Source: Tamaricihabitans halophyticus (GTDB lineage: Bacteria; Actinomycetota; Actinomycetes; Mycobacteriales; Pseudonocardiaceae). From it: 64,000 nt of DNA. This document shows, in pieces, positions 35,446-43,951 of the stretch. The notes beneath the pieces were generated by a model, which worked only from the letters and a program-made list of their open reading frames with translations, was not told the DNA's origin and made no database searches. The position numbers and the translations under genes are program-made. Every line of letters begins with the position of its first letter. The stretch's first letter is position 1. The stretch lies in the NCBI RefSeq assembly GCF_004340875.1, contig NZ_SLXQ01000001.1, positions 1,302,001 to 1,366,000 on the forward strand. The letters are read 5' to 3'.

Positions 35446-35808
35446 CTGACCTCGTCTCCTGACTCCGACACCGTGCCGTCACCGCCGACCTCCGGTGCGG
35501 CCGAACGGCCGCCGCCGACGGAGCGACGAATCGACAATGCGACGCACGAACCAACACTGGCTCGGCGCCGCGCTGAAAAAGGGGATGGAACGAGGTTAGC
35601 CCCGGGACCGCCGGGTTACCGAGGGATGGCCTGTCGGCTCTCTCACAAGAACGATAACGTGAACGATTCAGAGCCGTTCGGCCTCACCCAAATGAACCGC
35701 GAATGGCTTGCCGCGCACCGGCTTCATAACTTGATCTTTACATCTATCGCGGAGATTTCACACAAATCGGGTAGCCCGCCGGGAAGTACTTCTGTTCATT
35801 GGATAAAC
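35446..35808. promoter_or_regulatory. Gene-free region upstream of pckG
   Basis: About 360 bases without a convincing gene. It must contain the pckG promoter. At 35650-35667 the tandem hexamers AACGAT-AACGTG-AACGAT could be a regulator site. An open frame on the plus strand here runs into the terminator hairpin at 35809, has poor codon use and no family resemblance, so it is not called. Confidence 0.4.
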
Positions 35809-35853
35809 CGAAGGCCGCCTTCCGTGTGCTCGACGCACAGAAGGCGGCCTTCG
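35809..35853 (-). terminator. Terminator hairpin of the DUF6802-like gene
   Basis: Arms CGAAGGCCGCCTTC (35809-35822) and GAAGGCGGCCTTCG (35840-35853) pair over 14 bp and extend inward. On the minus strand it follows the stop codon of the acidic protein gene by 16 bases and is trailed by GGTTTATCC. Confidence 0.8.
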
Positions 35854-35869
35854 GCTGGCTGGTTACCGG

Positions 35870-36619
35870 TCAGTTGTTGCTGATCCACTGTCCCGTGGCG
35901 CTGTCGATCCTGGCCACACCCTCTTCGAGGTTGCCACCGCCGCCCGCGCCCCAGAGCTCGTCACTGTCCCCGGTGACCCCGCTGGCGGTATCCGGCCGGT
36001 ACGTGCCCTGCCCGTCGATCCGGCCGCGCTCGACCTCGGTCCACTCACCGTTGCCCTGGTGCTCGGAGATGACCACGTTGCCCTGCGCGTCGACCTTCGT
36101 CTCCACGTCCGCGGCGCCGTCGCCGTCGGAGTCGGTGTACATCGTGGTGCCACCGTTCGCGTCCTGCACTACCGCCGTGTCGTTCTGGCCGTCGCCACTG
36201 GTGTCCACGGTGGCCTCACCGGCGTTGGTCTCGCCGCTCGAGGTCTGCACGGTGATGTCGCCGCCGCCAGAGGTGTCCCCCTGGTTCGCGTCGGTGTCCT
36301 CCCCGCCAGGTTCCCCGGTGTTCGGGTCGACGGCGTACCACTTGCCGCTCGCCTCATCGAACTGCGCGGCCGATACGACGTTGCCCTGCGCATCGCGCTC
36401 GATGTACAGGTCGGCCTTGCCGTCGCCGTCGGTATCGCTGAACTGGTCGTACCCGCTGTCGGTTTCCTGCAGGATCGTGTCGTTCGTGCCGTCTTCGTTA
36501 CCGTCGAAGTTGGTCTCGGCGGAGTACTCGTCGCCACCTACGGTGACGGTTAGCTCGCCGGTCGCCTCCGTGTCGGTTGTGTCCGTGGTGTCGGCGCCAC
36601 CGGTCTCATCGACGTACAC
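35870..36619 (-). CDS. Acidic protein with two calcium-loop-like repeats (DUF6802-like)
   Basis: 249 residues from a GTG with AGGGGG 8 bases upstream. It is very acidic and is built of two tandem repeats of about 80 residues. Repeat 1 has DGNEDGTNDTILQ and DTDGDGKADLYIERDAQGNV; repeat 2 has DTSGDGQNDTAVVQ and DSDGDGAADVETKVDAQGNV. The DxDxDGxxD loops resemble calcium-binding loops. No signal peptide. It lies 130 bases downstream of the dynamin operon on the same strand and may belong to that system. Name by memory of similar proteins. Confidence 0.75.
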   Translation of the reverse strand: MYVDETGGADTTDTTDTEATGELTVTVGGDEYSAETNFDGNEDGTNDTILQETDSGYDQFSDTDGDGKADLYIERDAQGNVVSAAQFDEASGKWYAVDPNTGEPGGEDTDANQGDTSGGGDITVQTSSGETNAGEATVDTSGDGQNDTAVVQDANGGTTMYTDSDGDGAADVETKVDAQGNVVISEHQGNGEWTEVERGRIDGQGTYRPDTASGVTGDSDELWGAGGGGNLEEGVARIDSATGQWISNN

Positions 36620-36749
36620 CTTTATGCCCCCTAACGGAGTCCATCTACTTCGACTAATTATGCGTTTGGTACTTCAGACTCACGTTATGCCCGTCTGGTT
36701 CCCGAGCCAACCGGGAAGGTCCGGTTTCAACCCGACCGGGCTTCGCGTG

Positions 36750-37241
36750 TCAGGTCGGCATCCCGCCGGCACCGATGGAAACGCACCAGCCGTCACCGTC
36801 CGCGGTGACCAGTAGACTCGCCTTCTCCGTTGCCGCTTCGCCGGCGGTCTCGTTCGGATTTCCCCTGGTCACTTCGAGCCAGTAGCGCGCGTTGCGGTCA
36901 TCCGAGCTGCCCTCGCCGAGTACCCGCATCGTCACGTCCTGGCCATGAAACTCGGAGATCGCGTACTCGCCATCCGACTCGCTCAGCGAGCAACTGACGG
37001 CGACCAGCACGCCCGCGTCCCGCTCATTCACCGCGTGTAGGTAGGAGTCCACGGTCGGCCGGGCATCCGCGCTGGAATCCGCATCGTCGCCGAGCAGCAA
37101 CATCACTGCCAGCACTCCACCAGTAATCAGCACGACAATGCCGATCGTGACACCGACGATCAACCCGATATTGCGCCGCCGTGGCGGTTGATAGCCGTAC
37201 GGCGGTGGCGGGTAACCCCTTGGGTGGCCACCGGGGTTCAC
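36750..37241 (-). CDS. Single-pass membrane protein with Pro/Tyr-rich N terminus
   Basis: 163 residues: cytoplasmic Pro/Gly/Tyr-rich head (GYPPPPYGYQPPRRR), one helix (NIGLIVGVTIGIVVLITGGV, then LAVMLLL), and an outside domain of about 105 residues (RPTVDSYLHAVNERDAGVL) that resembles NTF2-like/DUF4878 lipoprotein domains. The start overlaps the end of the dynamin gene by 4 bases. Probably a membrane partner of the dynamin-like proteins. Confidence 0.8.
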   Translation of the reverse strand: MNPGGHPRGYPPPPYGYQPPRRRNIGLIVGVTIGIVVLITGGVLAVMLLLGDDADSSADARPTVDSYLHAVNERDAGVLVAVSCSLSESDGEYAISEFHGQDVTMRVLGEGSSDDRNARYWLEVTRGNPNETAGEAATEKASLLVTADGDGWCVSIGAGGMPT

Positions 37242-39085
37242 TGCCCGCCCCTGGCCTTGTGCATCCGGTCGAGCAGGTTCTCCGCCCGTTCCTGCGCCGA
37301 ATCCACATCCTTGATCCGTTTGCCCACATCGCCGAGCTGTTTGGAGCGTTCCTGCGCGCCCATCTTCAGTGTCTTGTCCACCTCACGCAGCTCGTCTTCG
37401 ATCGCGTTGATCCGCCGGCCGAGCGCGTCATCCAAGGCAAGCGCCAGTTGCTGTTCCGCCTCGATCAACTGCTCCGCGACCAACTGATCCAATGTGGATC
37501 TCGCATCGGCGATGGATTCGGTCAACCACTGCTTCATATGCTGCTTGTTCGCCGCGTGCTTGCGAGTGCGGGCCATCCACCAGCCAGCGCCGAGACCGAG
37601 CACGATGGTCGGCACCAGCAGCAGTGGATTCAGCACGGATACGCCAAGCGCGGGGGCGAGTGGCATAGCCGCGAGCCGGCCGGCGCCGATCCCGCCGGAC
37701 AGCCCCATGAACACCAGCAGTTTGTCCTCGGCGGTTGGCGCGCGCTTGTCCGGCGGGCGCAGCTGCACCAGTGGGCCACCGGCCCGTGCCAGCTGCCCGC
37801 GAATCACACCCAGTTCCTCGGCGGAGAACAGATCTGCGAGCACCGTGTCGGCGACCTGGTTCAACCGCACGGTCAGGCCACCACTGATCCGCCCGGAAAT
37901 GGTCTGTAGCGCGGCATCCACCTGCTGCGGCAGCCCGGTCAGCGTCTCCCGGTCCGCGGCGTCGATCGACTGCCGCGCCCAGGACTGCGCATCGCGCATC
38001 TGCCTGCCGACCTCGTGGGTCACCTCAACCCTGGTGCGGTTGACCTCCGAGCGGAGTTTGACCTGCCAGCCCCGAGTGGAAGATTTGCGTTGGCTGGTCA
38101 GTTCATCCCGGCGGGCACGTAGCGCTTCCGCCTCGTCCTCACCGGTGGACAGCGCCCGCCGTTCGGCGTGCAGCCGGGCGCTCACCTCGCCGAACGCGCT
38201 GTGCAGCGCGCGCATCGTGTTCGCCTCACCGAGCATCGCGGACCGGCCGACAAGCAACTCCTGCACGGCGGTCTGTAGCTCGATCACCCCGGAGCGCTCG
38301 CGCAGCATCGCGGCCGCCTGCTCGTTCGGCGCGTTGCCAGCCATCTCGAACATGCGCGCGGACACCGGGTGGAACACGGCGTCCGCGAATCTCGGTGCGT
38401 ACTCGGCAAGCAACTGCTTATCCGCTTCGAGTACTTCCCGCCAACCCCGAAACTGATCCACTTTGGACAGTGCGAAGATGACGGTGTCCACCCGGTCACC
38501 CATCTTGCGCAGAAATTCCAGTTCCGTACTGGTGAACGGGGACGACGCGTCCACAACGAACAGCAGCGCGGTGGCCGCTGCCGCCGCTTCCATCGCCAGC
38601 TCGCCGTGCATCGAGTCCAGCCCGCCAACCCCTGGGGTGTCCACGATGTTCAGCTTGTTCAGCAGCGGCACCGGCCCGCAGACCTCGACATAGCGTGGCG
38701 GGATCTGACCTTCGGGGAGTTCCTGCCCAGCACCGACCCAGCGCACCAGCTCGTCCAACTCGATCGGCACCGAGGCGAGCTGCCCCGGATAGCAGGCCTG
38801 CGCCTGCCATTCCTCGGCATGCCCGAAGAGCAGGTACGTTCCTGTCGCCACCTCGGCGTCCACAGGGGACAGACCTGGCTGTGCGAGCATCGCGTTCACC
38901 AGCGAGCTCTTACCCCGTTTGGTCTCGCCGACCACGACGACGCTCGGTGTTTTCGGGCGGCGAGCGCGGATGCCGTCCACCCATTTCGCGCCCTCCGGGT
39001 CGACCTCCCGCAACAGGGTGAGCAGCTTGTCCCTGCCATCCCGAACTTGTTGCGGCAGACCAATATTCGCCGGCAGCGCGGTCAT
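37238..39085 (-). CDS. Dynamin-like GTPase with membrane segment (IniA-like)
   Basis: 615 residues. GTPase motifs: G1 GETKRGKS (53-60), G3 DTPG (149-152), G4 SKVD (about 203). A long helical middle section follows, with a hydrophobic region near 445-500 (MPLAPALGVSVLNPLLLVPT and IVLGLGAGWWMA) and a C-terminal coiled coil rich in Glu/Lys. This is the layout of bacterial dynamins such as mycobacterial IniA, which remodel membranes. Overlaps its neighbours by 4 bases on each side. Confidence 0.9.
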   Translation of the reverse strand: MTALPANIGLPQQVRDGRDKLLTLLREVDPEGAKWVDGIRARRPKTPSVVVVGETKRGKSSLVNAMLAQPGLSPVDAEVATGTYLLFGHAEEWQAQACYPGQLASVPIELDELVRWVGAGQELPEGQIPPRYVEVCGPVPLLNKLNIVDTPGVGGLDSMHGELAMEAAAAATALLFVVDASSPFTSTELEFLRKMGDRVDTVIFALSKVDQFRGWREVLEADKQLLAEYAPRFADAVFHPVSARMFEMAGNAPNEQAAAMLRERSGVIELQTAVQELLVGRSAMLGEANTMRALHSAFGEVSARLHAERRALSTGEDEAEALRARRDELTSQRKSSTRGWQVKLRSEVNRTRVEVTHEVGRQMRDAQSWARQSIDAADRETLTGLPQQVDAALQTISGRISGGLTVRLNQVADTVLADLFSAEELGVIRGQLARAGGPLVQLRPPDKRAPTAEDKLLVFMGLSGGIGAGRLAAMPLAPALGVSVLNPLLLVPTIVLGLGAGWWMARTRKHAANKQHMKQWLTESIADARSTLDQLVAEQLIEAEQQLALALDDALGRRINAIEDELREVDKTLKMGAQERSKQLGDVGKRIKDVDSAQERAENLLDRMHKARGGQ

Positions 39086-39642
39086 CGTGGACCGTTTCGG
39101 GTGTAGACGGTGACGATTGGCGGGCGCAGCATCCGGTCCCGGTCGGCGAAGCCGACGACCTCGGTTTCCGCTACGAAACCGTCCAACGTGACGTCCTCGG
39201 TGGCCACCGTGGCACCTGCCTCATGGACGGCAGGGTCGAACCGCTCGCCGTCCGGGCGCAGCGCGCGCACCCCTACGTCGGCAAGGCCGTGTTCGATCCG
39301 CTCGGCCACCCCAGAACTACGCGCGCGATCCAGCGCGTACAAGCACAGTTGAATCAACGCTTGCCGGTCGGTCGATACCTGATCGGGCTCCACGCCATGT
39401 TCTGACGTGCCCGCTTCCGGTTCGGTTCCACCCGGATCCAGATCCGTGCCGGCATCGTATGCGGCCAGCTCCGCGGCGGTGGGCAACCTGGTCGGCGAGG
39501 TTGGCGGGTCACTGCGCTCGCCCTCGGTCAGTTCCTCGGCCGTGACCGCGCCGTCGTCGACATCAACACCGTCAACACTGTCAACGCCATCGGCCGTGGC
39601 GGTGCCGGATCGTTTCGATCGGCGGAACCAGGACGCCATCAA
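39082..39642 (-). CDS. GrpE-like protein
   Basis: 186 residues, acidic N-terminal half without clear structure, then a helix (QALIQLCLYALDRARSSG) and a C-terminal domain LRPDGERFDPAVHEA followed by VATEDVTLDGFVAETEVVGF, which resembles the GrpE beta domain (HEA, then LRPPIVTVY at the end). GrpE is the nucleotide-exchange factor of DnaK. Here it sits between two dynamin genes, one base after one stop and overlapping the next start by 4 bases, so it may serve the Hsp70-like protein at 49161. Confidence 0.75.
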   Translation of the reverse strand: MMASWFRRSKRSGTATADGVDSVDGVDVDDGAVTAEELTEGERSDPPTSPTRLPTAAELAAYDAGTDLDPGGTEPEAGTSEHGVEPDQVSTDRQALIQLCLYALDRARSSGVAERIEHGLADVGVRALRPDGERFDPAVHEAGATVATEDVTLDGFVAETEVVGFADRDRMLRPPIVTVYTRNGPR

Positions 39643-39643
39643 G

Positions 39644-41230
39644 TCACCTCGCAGGTCCGCGGAGCTGCTGCCAGATCAGGAAGTACGCGCGGTGCACGAC
39701 ATGTGCGACCCTGCTCTGCGCTGGGGTGGCGCCGAACGAGGCGAACGAGCGCCACCAACCGGCCCGCTCCAGCGCGTAGCCGGTCAACTCCTCCTGTGGT
39801 CGTCCGGGCAGCCCGAGCTGTTCGGGTATTTCCGCGTTGCTACCCACCCGAAGCACTTCTTCGGCCAGGTCTTCGGGCATGTTCACCGCTCCGGAGGCGA
39901 CCAGGGTCAGCGCCTCGAGCAGCCGCAGTTGATGTGCCTCCGGTTTCGCGAGCAGCACTTCGATCGCGTCGTGCACGCGCTGGCGTTCGCCGGAATCACC
40001 GGTTGCGTAGGCGAGCGCGGTGATCGAGGCGAGTGCGGCAGCCGCCTTGATGCCGTCCGCCCTTGCCCGGAACACCCGGTCCAGCCGGGCCCGCACATCG
40101 GCGAGCCCGGAACTGTCCAGCAGCCTGCGGCGCAGCGCGCCCGCGGTGATCTCCGGTTCAGCGCGGACGGCATCGATGCCTGCCCGGATCCCGTAGAGAT
40201 CGAGCTGTTCGAGCAACCGCACCCTGGTGCCGGAGGGCACCTCGCAGTCCCAGGTCGCGAAGATGTCCGCGGACACCAGCATGGTTTCCAGCGTGACGTC
40301 ATCCAGCTCGGCGAGTTTGTGCAGCGCATCGGAATCGGCCGAGGTGAACCCGCCAGCCTCGGCCGATTCGGCGAGCAGACCGATCACCGGCAGCACATCG
40401 GCAACCCTGGGTTTGAGCATGGTGGCCTGGCGCTCGGCGAGCTTGGCCGCCGCGGTCCACACGTCCCCGTTCGCGCCCTCCATCGACTCAGGGGCGATGG
40501 TGTCCGCCTTGTTCAGTACCGCGATGGCGTTCACCGGGCCGGCCTCGCGGCTCGCGGTGGCCGCGGTGAACGCGGCGAGCGCCTGCTGGTCATCCGCGCG
40601 CACGCTCTGGGTCACCACGTACAGCACGGCTTCGGCCCCAGCGACCGCGCTGCGCGAAGTGTCGTCCAGTTCGTCCGCATGCTCGGAGTCGGAGTCGGGT
40701 TCGGGGTCGGCTGGCGGCGGGGCGGAACCAAGCAGCTGCTCCGTCCGAGCTACCGAGGCGGCATCCAGCGAGCCGAGACCGGGCGTGTCGATCACCGTGA
40801 GGTCCCGCAACACCGCGTTGGTCAGGTAGGCCTCCAGATGCGAGACCTCGTCGATGTCCACGCCGAGTTCGGCGGGGATCATGCCGTGCGAGTCGAAGGG
40901 CACGACCTGCTTACGACCGCTGTTGAAGACCACCTCGACCCGGTCCACGGTGCCGTACTGGAACCTGGTGACCAGCCGGGTGCACTCGCCGATGTCGGTT
41001 GGCGCCACCCGGCGCCCGATCAAGGCGTTGACCAGCGTGGATTTACCCGACTTGATGCGCCCGGCGACCGCGACCTGTAGTGGCGCGGACAATCTGCGCA
41101 GCACTTCCTGGAAGCCGGCCGCGGTGCGTTCGGACACCTGCGGCTGTAGGCGTTGGCATAGCTGCGCGACCGCGGCGGAAAGCGGCCCGGCGAGTGAGCC
41201 AGGCTGCTGCTGTGCCGGCGCCGTAGTCAC
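39644..41230 (-). CDS. Dynamin-like GTPase (IniC-like)
   Basis: 528 residues from a GTG. G1 GRIKSGKST (57-65), G2 region ECTRLVT, G3 DTPG (148-151), G4 NKAD (about 242). An acidic insert PDSDSEHADELDD lies in the GTPase domain. The rest is helical with no clear transmembrane segment, unlike its partner. The two dynamins (this and 37238) are different in sequence and probably form a hetero-oligomer, as do IniA and IniC. First gene of the operon. Confidence 0.9.
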   Translation of the reverse strand: MTTAPAQQQPGSLAGPLSAAVAQLCQRLQPQVSERTAAGFQEVLRRLSAPLQVAVAGRIKSGKSTLVNALIGRRVAPTDIGECTRLVTRFQYGTVDRVEVVFNSGRKQVVPFDSHGMIPAELGVDIDEVSHLEAYLTNAVLRDLTVIDTPGLGSLDAASVARTEQLLGSAPPPADPEPDSDSEHADELDDTSRSAVAGAEAVLYVVTQSVRADDQQALAAFTAATASREAGPVNAIAVLNKADTIAPESMEGANGDVWTAAAKLAERQATMLKPRVADVLPVIGLLAESAEAGGFTSADSDALHKLAELDDVTLETMLVSADIFATWDCEVPSGTRVRLLEQLDLYGIRAGIDAVRAEPEITAGALRRRLLDSSGLADVRARLDRVFRARADGIKAAAALASITALAYATGDSGERQRVHDAIEVLLAKPEAHQLRLLEALTLVASGAVNMPEDLAEEVLRVGSNAEIPEQLGLPGRPQEELTGYALERAGWWRSFASFGATPAQSRVAHVVHRAYFLIWQQLRGPAR

Positions 41231-41385
41231 CCGGCGAACCCCCGTTTCGCGTTATCTGCTCCTGCCCTGGGTTGCATCGTGCCATGCGTGCGGTCGGCGC
41301 GGGGACACAGTCGGACGAAGTGACGTTTAGCTGGCCAGCCTTCCGGAAACCCGCATGGTTGCAACCCATCGCGAAGGGAGCCAGC

Positions 41386-41856
41386 GTGCATCCCGACAGC
41401 TATTTGCTTTTCCTGCTGATCAGCGCGGTGCTGGTAGTCGCCGACGGCCAGCTGATCTACCGCAGCGGTAGAGAGTACCTGGACCAATCCGGCGAGCATG
41501 CCGCATCAGCCCGCTCGGCGACCCAGCTGGTCACCGTGCTGTTTCACCTCATCATGCTCGGCCTGCTGGCGCTGATGGCGAGCATCCCGTTCAGCACCGG
41601 CAACCCGGTCCGTGATCTCGTGGTACGGCTGGGAATCGCGTTGCTGATGCTGGCCGCCGCGCACGCCGGCACGATCGCGATCCTCGGGCAGATCCGGCAG
41701 AACCAGTATGCCTCGGCGCGCAGTGCCAGCCGACGTAAGCCGCCACGCGAATGGGGGAGCCATCCCACGGTGAACCCGGTCAGCGACGGCCCGAGCGACC
41801 GATCCGCGGTGAGCCCCGCCATTGACAGCAGGGGCCCCTACACCACACCGGACTAG
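41386..41856 (+). CDS. Small membrane protein of unknown function
   Basis: 156 residues from GTG 41386, with AAGGGAG 5 bases upstream. Three hydrophobic stretches (YLLFLLISAVLVVADGQLIY, LVTVLFHLIMLGLLALMA, LGIALLMLAAAHAGTIAIL), then a basic-to-polar tail (SASRRKPPREW) of about 50 residues that is probably cytoplasmic. Family not recognised. It is divergent from the dynamin operon with 155 bases between and may share its control. Confidence 0.7.
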   Translation: MHPDSYLLFLLISAVLVVADGQLIYRSGREYLDQSGEHAASARSATQLVTVLFHLIMLGLLALMASIPFSTGNPVRDLVVRLGIALLMLAAAHAGTIAILGQIRQNQYASARSASRRKPPREWGSHPTVNPVSDGPSDRSAVSPAIDSRGPYTTPD

Positions 41857-41859
41857 TGG

Positions 41860-42639
41860 TCAGTCGATCCGGGCGTGCGTCGGTGTGCCGAAGCGCTGCG
41901 CGACGAGTGCCTTGAGGCCGTGTGGGAAGTTGCCCTTCGCGGCCAGGTGCGCTTCGGTCAGCTCGCGCTGGGCGGCGAAGTCGCCGTCGAACGCGCGCAC
42001 GCATAGTTCTGGTTGCGCGTTGCCGAGCGCGACGATCGCGCCCGCGCAGCCGAGTGGGCCGGCGTAGCCGAGTACGGCCGCGGAGCCGGTGTAGATATCG
42101 CCGTCGAAGGAGGCGAGCTCGGTGAGGAGGCGGTCCGGGTCGCCGGTGGAGTCCTTCACGCCGACCACGGGCAGGTCCGGTAGCAGGTCGGTACGGATAC
42201 CGGGTTCGGCCGCGGCGGGGAAGTGGTAGGCGAGCAGCGGGAGGTCCGGGACCGCTTCGGCGACCTTGGCGTAGTACGGGCGCGGGTCGGGCACGCGGTG
42301 CGGGGTAAGGACGAGCGCGGCGCTCGCGCCCGCATCGGCGGCTTGCCGGGTGTACTCGATGGCCTGCCTGCTGGACGGGGCGCCGGTGCCGGCGACGACC
42401 GGGATGTCGGCGGGTATCGCATCGCGTACCGCGCGGATGAGCTCGGCCCGTTCGGTCCCGCTGAGCGTGGCGGCCTCGGCGGTGGAGCCGCCGACGATCA
42501 CCCCGCGCATACCGAGTTCGACCAGCGTATTGGCCAGTTCCGCGGTGGCTTTGACCTCGACCGCGCCGGTTTCGTCGAACAGCGTTAGCAGTGCTACCCC
42601 GACGCCGCGGAACACACTCGACGTGCCATCCGAGCCCAT
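41860..42639 (-). CDS. Dihydrodipicolinate synthase (DapA) family protein
   Basis: 259 residues, somewhat shorter than DapA (about 290-300). GGSTAEAATLSGTER gives the substrate-binding segment; the Schiff-base lysine is in VVGVKDSTGD and the catalytic tyrosine in LLAYHFPAA. The family includes DapA, N-acetylneuraminate lyase and 2-keto-3-deoxygluconate aldolases; the reaction here is not decided. Good ribosome site GGGAGGG. An isolated minus-strand gene. Confidence 0.85.
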   Translation of the reverse strand: MGSDGTSSVFRGVGVALLTLFDETGAVEVKATAELANTLVELGMRGVIVGGSTAEAATLSGTERAELIRAVRDAIPADIPVVAGTGAPSSRQAIEYTRQAADAGASAALVLTPHRVPDPRPYYAKVAEAVPDLPLLAYHFPAAAEPGIRTDLLPDLPVVGVKDSTGDPDRLLTELASFDGDIYTGSAAVLGYAGPLGCAGAIVALGNAQPELCVRAFDGDFAAQRELTEAHLAAKGNFPHGLKALVAQRFGTPTHARID

Positions 42640-42665
42640 GGATTTACCCTCCCGCGTTGTCGCCG

Positions 42666-42694
42666 ACCACGTTCTTCAGGGATCTTGCGGTTAC
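42666..42694 (+). repeat. Dispersed gene-end repeat
   Basis: ACCACGTTCTTCAGGGATC continues with TTGCGGTTAC to 42694, matching the unit at 13169-13198. Its last bases include the stop codon of the DUF397 gene on the minus strand. Here it separates two genes on the same strand, so it may act as a terminator between them. Confidence 0.6.
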
Positions 42695-42942
42695 GTGAGC
42701 GTGGACAGCCAGGAATTGAGCGCGGTGCGCGGGAAGAACAACACGCCGCCGGCCGGGTTCTTACTGTCCCGCACGGCAACCATCGCCTCATCCAGTGCGG
42801 CCGTCTCCACACATTCGCCGCCACCGTTGCTGTAGCTGGACTTGCGCCACGTGGCGCCATCGAGCGCAGCGGTCTCCACGCAGTTGCCGCCACCGTTGCT
42901 GTAACTCGACTTACGCCACGCGAGCGTGGACAGATCAAGCAT
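42691..42942 (-). CDS. DUF397 protein with an internal tandem duplication
   Basis: 83 residues. The DUF397 signature WRKSSYSNGGGNCVETAALD occurs twice in a row, the second copy as WRKSSYSNGGGECVETAALD, then the family core VAVRDSKNPAGGVLFF. DUF397 proteins pair with XRE-DUF5753 regulators in Streptomyces-like developmental loci. It follows the XRE gene after 16 bases in the same operon. The head duplication is likely by replication slippage of about 66 bases. Confidence 0.9.
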   Translation of the reverse strand: MLDLSTLAWRKSSYSNGGGNCVETAALDGATWRKSSYSNGGGECVETAALDEAMVAVRDSKNPAGGVLFFPRTALNSWLSTLT

Positions 42943-42958
42943 GATGCAGACTGCCTTT

Positions 42959-43807
42959 CTAGCGGTACTCCGCCAGTATGGCAGAAAGCAGACTCAGCGA
43001 ATCCGCCTCGTTCAGCGCTGGTGCGCCCAGGTCCGCGAACATTTTGATCATCGCAGCGACGTCGCCCTCGTCGCTGATCAGATAGCCACCCAGCGGCCCG
43101 TCGAAATAGCCGAGCGGCGGATCAACACCGGGATCAGCGAAGTGCAGCACGGTGAAGTTGCTTGCCACGCCGGCGAGTTCGCCACGCGTGCTCGGCAGCA
43201 CCTGAATGGTCACATTCGCGGTTTCCGCCGCTTCGCACAGCCGAGCCAGCTGGGCTGCCATGACCTCGGGACCGCCAACCCGAAGCCGCAGGGCGGCCTC
43301 CGCGATCACCGCATGCAGGCGCAACGGATTGACTTCGTCCAGTCGCCGCTGACGCTGCTGACGAGCGGCAACCCAGCGATCCACATCCTGTGGCGCGACC
43401 ACATGCGGCGCGGTCAAATGAGTGGCCCGCGCGTATTCCTCGGTTTGCAGCAGACCAGGAATGATCACTGGTTCGAAGGTCGACAGGGCTATCGCGTCTT
43501 CCTCGAAGCTGACCAGCGGGCGCAGCCAGTCCGGTAGGCCATAGACCGCCCACTGGCTCTTCCCCTGGTTGGAGTCCTGGCGCAGCTGTTCCAGCCCCTT
43601 ACGGACTTCAGTTGGCGCGCGCAGCTCGGCGAGCAGGCAGACCAGATCGGATTTGCTGATCTTGGTCTTACCGAGTTCCCAGTTCACCAGCGTGGCATGC
43701 GTGCGGCCGATCTCCGCCCCAACATCGGTCTGGGTGCGTCCGGTTGCCTCGCGCAGCCTGCGCAACTCGGCGCCCAGCCGGCGCAACGGTGCCGACGAAC
43801 CAGCCAT
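42959..43807 (-). CDS. XRE-family regulator with DUF5753 domain (WhiJ-like)
   Basis: 282 residues. Helix-turn-helix about 8-62: LRRLREATGRTQTDVGAEIG and RTHATLVNWELGKTKIS. The rest is a DUF5753 domain (EPVIIPGLLQTEEYARAT; TIQVLPSTRGELAG; YFDGPLGGYLISD). WhiJ-type regulators of this sort control development in Streptomyces together with DUF397 and small partner proteins. SD GGAG before the ATG. The divergent promoter contains a striking operator dyad. Confidence 0.93.
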   Translation of the reverse strand: MAGSSAPLRRLGAELRRLREATGRTQTDVGAEIGRTHATLVNWELGKTKISKSDLVCLLAELRAPTEVRKGLEQLRQDSNQGKSQWAVYGLPDWLRPLVSFEEDAIALSTFEPVIIPGLLQTEEYARATHLTAPHVVAPQDVDRWVAARQQRQRRLDEVNPLRLHAVIAEAALRLRVGGPEVMAAQLARLCEAAETANVTIQVLPSTRGELAGVASNFTVLHFADPGVDPPLGYFDGPLGGYLISDEGDVAAMIKMFADLGAPALNEADSLSLLSAILAEYR

Positions 43808-43864
43808 GCCACTCCTCTTCGCAGCCTCGGGGACGCCTAGAGGTGAACCCTACACGTGAATGGC

Positions 43865-43913
43865 TTACATAAAAGATCGCTACCCAAATGGGCTATGTTG
43901 ATCTTTTATGTAA
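43865..43913. promoter_or_regulatory. Large nested dyad between the XRE gene and the 95-aa gene
   Basis: Outer arms TTACATAAAAGATC (43865-43878) and GATCTTTTATGTAA (43900-43913) are a perfect 14-bp inverted repeat with 21 bases between; inside lies CCCAAATGGG (43883-43892), nearly symmetrical. It sits 58 bases from the XRE start and 39 bases from the divergent gene. The most likely reading is the operator of the WhiJ-like regulator. Confidence 0.75.
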
Positions 43914-43951
43914 ACTTCTATCGTTCTTCCACAACATCGTAGGGAGGACCA

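Noticed and set aside
35473-35883. 136-codon open frame upstream of pckG on the plus strand
   Set aside because: Runs through the terminator hairpin of the opposite gene, and composition is not coding-like.
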